From DASQHY01 sp035602605 (GTDB lineage Bacteria > Acidobacteriota > Terriglobia > Acidiferrales > UBA7541): a stretch of 27,227 nt of DNA. Below the pieces are notes generated by a model, which saw only the letters and a program-made list of their open reading frames with translations, was not told the origin of the DNA and made no database searches. Position 1 is the first letter of the stretch. Every line of letters starts with the position of its first letter. Where the stretch lies: NCBI GenBank assembly GCA_035602605.1, contig DATNLZ010000076.1:1-27227 (forward strand), written 5' to 3'. Below, piece after piece: positions 23,139-27,227 of this stretch. A program made the translations under genes and the position numbers.

Positions 23139-23411
23139 ATGGCGACGGCGCTAAAAATCGGAAGCGTTCGACAGATCGGCGAAGCACCTGCGCCCGATGT
23201 TCCGAGTTTTGCGGTTCGTCATTTCTCGCCAGCGGAGATTGCAGAACTGTGGGGTTTGAGCGTGGACAGCGTTCGCAAGATTTTCGAGAACGAGCCCGGA
23301 GTATTGGTGCTCGGAAATCCAGAGCCGCGACGCGGAAAGAGAAGTTACACTACTTTGCGAGTACCGGTGCATGTCATCGAACGTGTTCACCGAAGACTGA
23401 GCAAGGTGTAG
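23139..23411 (+). CDS. Small HTH protein next to the integrase (RDF candidate)
   Basis: A 90-residue protein ending 10 bases before the integrase start. FSPAEIAELWGLSVDSVRKI followed by FENEPGVLVLGN is a MerR/excisionase-type helix-turn-helix with a wing, and the C-terminal TLRVPVHVIERVHRRL is the usual closing helix. Its position directly before the integrase, its size and its fold match recombination directionality factors (excisionases), which bind att arms to favour excision. It could also regulate the integrase promoter. Confidence 0.78.
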   Translation: MATALKIGSVRQIGEAPAPDVPSFAVRHFSPAEIAELWGLSVDSVRKIFENEPGVLVLGNPEPRRGKRSYTTLRVPVHVIERVHRRLSKV

Positions 23412-23421
23412 ACTGCGAGCC

Positions 23422-24588
23422 ATGCTGACGACTTACAGGCGACACCTGAAGGATTGTGAGCACCGAAATGAAGGTCGGAAGTATCGCCGCTGCCGCTGTC
23501 CAATTTGGGCTGACGGTTTTCTCGCGAGGCATGAAATCCGCAAATCGCTCGGCACGCGCGATTGGGAGAAAGGGCAGGACATGATTCGCCAGTGGGAAGT
23601 TGCCGGCGAGCTCCCGGCTGGCAATGGCAGTGAACCGATGACGATCGAGCAGGCCAAGACGGAGTTTCTCGCGGACGCTGAGGCGCGCAAGCTCAAAAAC
23701 TCGACGATTGACAGGCATCGCATTCTGTTCCGGCAACTTGAACAGTTCGCAAAAACGGAGGGTATGCGCTATCTCAAAGAGTTAGACACGCAGACGTTGC
23801 GGAGATTCCGGACCTCGTGGAAAGACGGAGACCTTGCGGGCCTAAAGAAACTCGAACGTCTTCGCACGTTTTTCCGATTCGCCCGTGAAAACGGATGGGT
23901 CGCCGACAATCCGGCTCTCGCCATCAAAGGTCCAAGAGTTACGTTGAAACCTACCCTGCCGTTTTCGCAAGACGAAATGATTCGGATCCTCGCCGCGGCG
24001 ACGAAGAAAATTGAAAGTGTGCATGTCGAGCGCCGCAACAAAGCGAGGCGTGTGCGTGCTTTAGTTCTCTTGCTTCGTTACAGCGGCTTGCGGATCAGTG
24101 ACGCCGTTGGCTGTTCGGTCGAACGGCTGCAAGGCGGCAAGATTTGGCTCTACACACAAAAAACCGGGCAGCACGTTTATTGCCCGCTTCCTGAGTTTGT
24201 CGTGAAGGAACTGGATGCGGTTCCGACAGTCAGTGAACATCATTGGTTTTGGACGGGCAATGGAACGGTAGAAACGTCGCGTAAGAAGTGGAGCGAGGCG
24301 CTCGCGGCACTGTTCAAAGCTGCGGACGTGAAAGACGGCCATGCGCATCGTTTCCGCGACACGTTCGCGGTAGAATTGCTGACGGATGGAACGCCGATTG
24401 AAAACGTGCAAGCATTTCTTGGCCACGCGTCGGCACGCGTCACGGAGAAACACTACGCGCCGTGGGTACGCGCACGACAAGAGCGCGCAGAGGCGGACGT
24501 CAAGCGTAGCTGGGAGCGCGACCCGTTGGTTCTCATGGAAACGAAGGGGACGCCAGAGGTACACGGAAAGCCAGAGGCTGTGAACTAA
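23422..24588 (+). CDS. Tyrosine integrase of the tRNA-Asp element
   Basis: A complete 388-residue site-specific recombinase. The N-terminus has a Cys/His-rich block (CEHRNEGRKYRRCRCPIW, residues 12-29) common in recombinases of this group. The SAM-like core-binding domain spans about residues 72-160. The catalytic domain has all key residues: Arg224 (YSGLRISDA), Lys247 (YTQKTGQ), His309 and Arg312 (HRFRDTFA), His335 (LGHAS) and the nucleophile Tyr345 (EKHYAPW). The stop lies 20 bases from the right attachment repeat, which is the 3' end of tRNA-Asp. A GGTACACGG arm-like motif lies inside the last codons. It should integrate and, with an RDF, excise the element. All catalytic residues are present, so it may be active. 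Confidence 0.95.
   Translation: MLTTYRRHLKDCEHRNEGRKYRRCRCPIWADGFLARHEIRKSLGTRDWEKGQDMIRQWEVAGELPAGNGSEPMTIEQAKTEFLADAEARKLKNSTIDRHRILFRQLEQFAKTEGMRYLKELDTQTLRRFRTSWKDGDLAGLKKLERLRTFFRFARENGWVADNPALAIKGPRVTLKPTLPFSQDEMIRILAAATKKIESVHVERRNKARRVRALVLLLRYSGLRISDAVGCSVERLQGGKIWLYTQKTGQHVYCPLPEFVVKELDAVPTVSEHHWFWTGNGTVETSRKKWSEALAALFKAADVKDGHAHRFRDTFAVELLTDGTPIENVQAFLGHASARVTEKHYAPWVRARQERAEADVKRSWERDPLVLMETKGTPEVHGKPEAVN
24558..24566 (+). promoter_or_regulatory. GGTACACGG motif near the right end
   Basis: The same 9-mer and orientation as the pair at 9047-9066, here inside the 3' end of the integrase gene and 42 bases from the right attachment repeat. Candidate integrase arm site. Confidence 0.45.
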
Positions 24589-24608
24589 ATGAAAACGCTG
24601 ACGATAGA

Positions 24609-24630
24609 ATGGCGGGGACGACGGGACTCG
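24609..24630. repeat. Right attachment repeat within tRNA-Asp
   Basis: Second copy of the 22-base repeat (see 8940-8961). It comprises the 3' 21 bases of the tRNA gene plus one base beyond. The tRNA remains intact at this end. Confidence 0.85.
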
Positions 24631-24686
24631 AACCCGCGACCTCAGCCGTGACAGGGCTGCGTTCTAACCAACTGAACTACGTCCCC
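24610..24686 (-). tRNA. tRNA-Asp (GTC)
   Basis: On the minus strand a full cloverleaf of 77 bases including encoded CCA can be folded. The acceptor stem is GGGGACG/CGTCCCC with discriminator G. The D-arm contains AGTTCAGTTGGTTAGAA. The anticodon arm is CAGCC-CTGTCAC-GGCTG with anticodon GTC. The T-arm is CGGGTTCGAGTCCCG. It reads Asp codons GAC/GAU. Its 3' end is the integration site of the element to its left. Confidence 0.96.
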
Positions 24687-24799
24687 AACCGTGCAATCAA
24701 CAACTTACTGTAAAACCCTACAACAAAAGGCTTTGCAAGTCTCGCAGACAGCGCACATTCTGCTAGTGGTGCTCAGGGCGGCAGCTGTCCCTGCCAAAT

Positions 24800-24821
24800 C
24801 CGCTAATAAACCGCTAATAAA
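24800..24821. repeat. 11-bp tandem duplication
   Basis: CCGCTAATAAA occurs twice in direct succession in the intergenic region upstream (5') of tRNA-Asp and just before the possible CDS at 24827. No function can be assigned. Confidence 0.7.
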
Positions 24822-24826
24822 AGTTT

Positions 24827-25210
24827 GTGCGCTCATGCGAAATGCATACTAACACAGATGCGCGCAAGAGGCGAAGCAGACCCCGACGAACCTTGGCAAA
24901 TCGAGACAGGCACTTGGAATCGAAATTCCGGAGCATGATATGGGACCAAGAAATGCACCCCTATCAGATCTATAGGTTCGCTCTCTCCCATTCCGTTTTG
25001 ATGATTCTGTTGACGTTATTCGATGTCGTCGTCATTCTTCTCGCCTGGCTCGAATACGAAAAACAGAGCTCGCGGCGTCAAACAGACGGCCACTTTGCGG
25101 TAGCTTCTGACCAGTTGGGGACGGGCGATTTGGTCCGCGACACAGGTATGCAGGTGTGCATAAAGGGACAGGCAACCACCTTTGCGGCTGCTAGGATGCT
25201 ACCTTGGTGA
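24827..25210 (+). CDS. Possible remnant of a DUF2127-like membrane protein
   Basis: A 127-codon frame opening at GTG 24827 (first ATG at 24842). The central part, MHPYQIYRFALSHSVLMILLTLFDVVVILLAWLEYEK, is one hydrophobic membrane segment flanked by charges. It resembles the last helix of DUF2127-type proteins ('PxEIYE.......LLLINVAIVxYL'). The first 35 residues are basic and featureless, and the last 45 after QTDG have no convincing character. No ribosome-binding site is seen. It may be a surviving 3' end of a gene whose front part is lost, or a small orphan membrane protein. Confidence 0.35.
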   Translation: MRSCEMHTNTDARKRRSRPRRTLANRDRHLESKFRSMIWDQEMHPYQIYRFALSHSVLMILLTLFDVVVILLAWLEYEKQSSRRQTDGHFAVASDQLGTGDLVRDTGMQVCIKGQATTFAAARMLPW

Positions 25211-25278
25211 AGCTGGAGGATTGTCGTGCAAGCCAGCCCACCACGCCGGCGCACGACTACCTGGGAACGGAGCACGCG

Positions 25279-26094
25279 ATGACCTCCGGACAAGGAAAAG
25301 TACAACTGCCGTCCACGATCGGCTTGGTGATGTGCCTGTTCTTCGCCGGAACCACGGCGAATGTTTCTTTCGCTCAAGAGACATCTGTGGCTCCGCTCAC
25401 GGCAGACCAGGTCGTGCAAAGAATGGTGGAAAGCAACGAACAACGCGCCCAGGCCCTGGAGAGTTACCGTGGGACCCGCATTTACAATCTCGAATATCAC
25501 GGATTGGCGAGTAAGAGCGCCACACTGGTGGTGGCGATGACCTACCGGCGGCCGAACGAAAAGAAATTCTGCATCCTTTCGGAGAGCGGCTCAGAACTCT
25601 TGCAGGGACGAGTCTTGAAGCGACTTCTCGAAGCAGAGGTAGAGTCCATGCAGGAGGAACAACGCCGGCAGACGGCGATGGGTCCAAGAAACTACGAATT
25701 CCGCCTGATAACCTATGAGCGGACAGGTGATCAGGGCTTCTATATCCTCGAAGTTACGCCGCGAATCAAGAATAAATTCCTGTTCCGCGGCCGGATTTGG
25801 GTAGACGGACAGGAGTTCGCGGTGGCGCGCATGGAAGGCGAACCAGCCAAAAACCCCTCGTGGTGGACGAAGCGAAATGCCATCCACGTCACCTATGAAA
25901 AGATAGGCGAATTCTGGCTACCGGCGCGAAATGAAACCAATACACAAGTGCGCATTATGGGGAGTTCTTTGCTGACAATCGTTTATCGGGACTACGAGAT
26001 TCTGAACGCGGGCGCCACGCAGGTCACTTCAACTTCGGCAAGCATGTTCGGCTGCCCTGGGGAGTCGGCAAAGTTGTCCTCGGCTCAACGCTAA
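25279..26094 (+). CDS. Exported LolA-like outer-membrane lipoprotein-sorting family protein
   Basis: A 271-residue protein from ATG 25279, chosen because it directly precedes the signal peptide (STIGLVMCLFFAGTTANVSFA, cleavage near FAQE). The frame itself opens at 25204. The mature part begins LTADQVVQRMVESNEQRAQA and LESYRGTRIYNLEYHG, then has strands such as YEFRLITYERTGDQGFYILEVTP, FRGRIWVDGQEFAVARMEGEP and WLPARNETNTQVRI. This antiparallel strand pattern with '(I)WVD...F.v.r.eg.p' is typical of LolA/LolB-fold periplasmic proteins annotated as outer membrane lipoprotein-sorting proteins. True LolA function is not proven, and acidobacteria have many paralogs. Confidence 0.75.
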   Translation: MTSGQGKVQLPSTIGLVMCLFFAGTTANVSFAQETSVAPLTADQVVQRMVESNEQRAQALESYRGTRIYNLEYHGLASKSATLVVAMTYRRPNEKKFCILSESGSELLQGRVLKRLLEAEVESMQEEQRRQTAMGPRNYEFRLITYERTGDQGFYILEVTPRIKNKFLFRGRIWVDGQEFAVARMEGEPAKNPSWWTKRNAIHVTYEKIGEFWLPARNETNTQVRIMGSSLLTIVYRDYEILNAGATQVTSTSASMFGCPGESAKLSSAQR

Positions 26095-26351
26095 CGCCGA
26101 TCTTGTTTTCAACAGCGCTCCCCCCCCAACGTTTGGCCAGTTCACTTGCAAAAAGCGACTTCTGCGGGAGTTCTGCGATGAGTTCTGCTCGCACAAGGCC
26201 AGCAAGCAGAATAACTGTCCCAATGGCACATTCCATCATTTTGGGTGAAGTAACCAAGAACCTCACCGTCCTATCGGATGAGGTTCAAGGGTGCGGATTC
26301 CGAATCGCGAACGAGCGTGGGAGACGCGAAGCAGCGTGTTCCAATAGCGCG

Positions 26352-26943
26352 CTACGGCCCGTTAAAGAATGCCCACATGGCTGGGGCGGTGGCGGCGTCT
26401 CCGGGGCGCTTGGTTACGCCAAGGCCCTCGAACATAAGGCGGAGGACGCTTTGATGCTGGTAGAAGGCGATGGATTGTACGCGCGCTTGGCAAAGGGGCT
26501 GACGACGACGGCGGCCACGTGGCCGCCACCGGAAGTGAAGTCGAAGTTGTTGGCTTCGTCGAAGACGAAGGTCGCCCTTCTGAAACTGCGGGCTGTTAAG
26601 GCACGAGAGTCTGCCCGGTGGTGAGCTCGAAATAGTTAGGGGTCGAGGGATGCGCGTTGGCGAAGTAGTTTGCCGTCAGACCGTATCGGTTGGCGAGGCT
26701 GTTCAAGTAGGGCATCGTGGGATTCGCGATGACGTCGGCGTAATTGGAGTTTTCCTCGACGACAAGGAAGACGTGGCCAAAGCGGACGCTCGGACCGGGC
26801 GGCGGCGGGGTATTGGCTGCCTGTCCTACGCAACCGGCCAGGGCTAACGCACAGAACGCAGCGCAAGCAATCGAAACCGGACCACAGAGAGACAGATCCT
26901 TGCTCCTGGGCGCAGGAGCATCTGCGATGTAGTTCTTTCGCAT
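26352..26943 (-). pseudogene. Collapsed phosphoesterase lipoprotein
   Basis: The N-terminal part (26943 to 26596) has a lipobox signal (CALALAGCVG) and then FGHVFLVVEENSNYADVI and YGLTANYFANAHPSTPNYFE, the start of a PF04185-type phosphoesterase/acid phosphatase. A TAA ends it at 26596-26598 after TTGQTLVP. Further down, FDEANNFDFTSGGGHVAAVV and, in another frame, FYQHQSVLRLMFEGLGVTKR followed by TAPAMWAFFNGP and TAG (26352-26354) are the C-terminus of the same family. The middle (metal-binding core, probably 100 or more residues) is deleted and at least one frameshift is present. No activity is expected. The plus-strand ORF 26103-26624 is its shadow. Confidence 0.75.
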
Positions 26944-27227
26944 TGCGCTGATGCCTCTTGGTGGGGGGGGGAGGACGCTGCACAGACACTAGGTTAGTCA
27001 CAGAGAAGACGAACATCTGTCCCGTTATGAACACACTTGCAATTTGAATCCAGGCACAATCTTCTGGGAATGCTGGCGATCGAGCGAGAGCAGACTTCAT
27101 GCGCCTTCGGCTCACCACGTGGCATGAAAATGAGGTTCAGGCAGCGCTGAGGAGAAAGGGTCAGCCTGTGGTACAAGCATCGTTGGACGGCGATTGCTTG
27201 GAGGTCGGGATACACTGTGATGACACA
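26944..27227. other. Right-edge segment with no supported gene
   Basis: It contains a run of nine G residues (26963-26971) just upstream of the phosphoesterase pseudogene start. No frame shows recognisable motifs, and the minus-strand frames here are short, Cys/Arg-rich and unconvincing. A gene may begin beyond the window edge. Confidence 0.4.

Larger units (their letters stand above)
8940..24630. mobile_element. Integrative element inserted in tRNA-Asp
   Basis: Directly visible: a 22-base perfect direct repeat at 8940-8961 and 24609-24630. The right copy is the 3' end of an intact tRNA-Asp gene, and a complete tyrosine integrase ends 20 bases inside that right copy. The left end lacks the rest of the tRNA. 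This is the standard architecture of tRNA-targeting genomic islands. The element carries small HTH genes, a replication-like module next to the integrase, and cargo. No relaxase, conjugation gene, capsid or terminase is recognisable, so it resembles a mobilisable or satellite-type element rather than a full ICE or prophage. Several cargo regions are decayed. Confidence 0.82.

Noticed and set aside
26103..26624. A 173-aa plus-strand frame in the right flank
   Set aside because: It lies opposite the phosphoesterase pseudogene, has shadow-like composition and no ribosome-binding site.
26994..27215. A 73-aa minus-strand frame at the right edge
   Set aside because: Cys/Arg-rich composition without motif or ribosome-binding site, and several overlapping frames look equally plausible.

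Overview
The window looks like a chromosomal segment of an Acidobacteriota member (Terriglobia/Koribacter-like). This is an inference from the DUF4175-like coiled protein, the SBBP-repeat surface protein with its 'FEANRGQ' N-terminal domain, the collagen-like/head-repeat secreted protein and the style of the recombinases. No rRNA is present to confirm it.

Left flank (1-8.9 kb, mostly minus strand): the C-terminal part of a long coiled-coil protein (+), then a convergent metabolic block. The block holds acetyl-CoA synthetase (acs), an MHS-type MFS transporter, a decayed ISNCY-like transposase, and ethanolamine ammonia-lyase small and large subunits (eutC, eutB). Ethanolamine cleavage yields acetaldehyde, so Acs is a plausible downstream step, but no aldehyde dehydrogenase or EutA reactivase is visible here. 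Upstream of eutB lie two scraps: the Fis-type tail of a sigma-54 activator and the frameshifted tail of a tyrosine recombinase.

Central island (8940-24630, about 15.7 kb): an integrative element sits in the 3' end of a tRNA-Asp(GTC) gene. A 22-bp copy of the tRNA 3' end lies at 8940-8961, and the intact tRNA at 24610-24686. A complete tyrosine integrase stops 20 bases before the right repeat. A 9-base motif, GGTACACGG, occurs twice just inside the left end and once just inside the right end, as expected of integrase arm sites. The backbone is at the two ends. On the left are a CxxC/HTH protein and two tandem paralogous small genes. On the right are two MerR/excisionase-like HTH proteins, an unknown 285-aa protein, a winged-helix replication-initiator-like protein, a helicase-loader-like protein, a further small HTH protein (RDF candidate) and the integrase.

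The middle (10.1-19.6 kb) is cargo and scrap: a collagen-like secreted protein, a DNA ligase fragment, a YkvA-family protein with a short upstream ORF, an IstB scrap, a lipoprotein and small unknowns. It also holds an SDH-type serine protease with a translationally coupled 62-aa partner, a membrane protein, a pseudogene with an in-frame stop, a seven-repeat SBBP protein, and a serine recombinase whose frame runs into the antisense of the SBBP gene.

Right flank (24.6-27.2 kb): tRNA-Asp, a short possible DUF2127-like membrane remnant, an exported LolA-like protein, and a collapsed phosphoesterase lipoprotein pseudogene.

The most interesting points are the tRNA-Asp island with its arm motifs and evidence of an earlier integration at the same site, the coupled SDH protease/small protein pair, the PKPGDFPIGS tandem paralogs, and the SBBP/serine recombinase collision.
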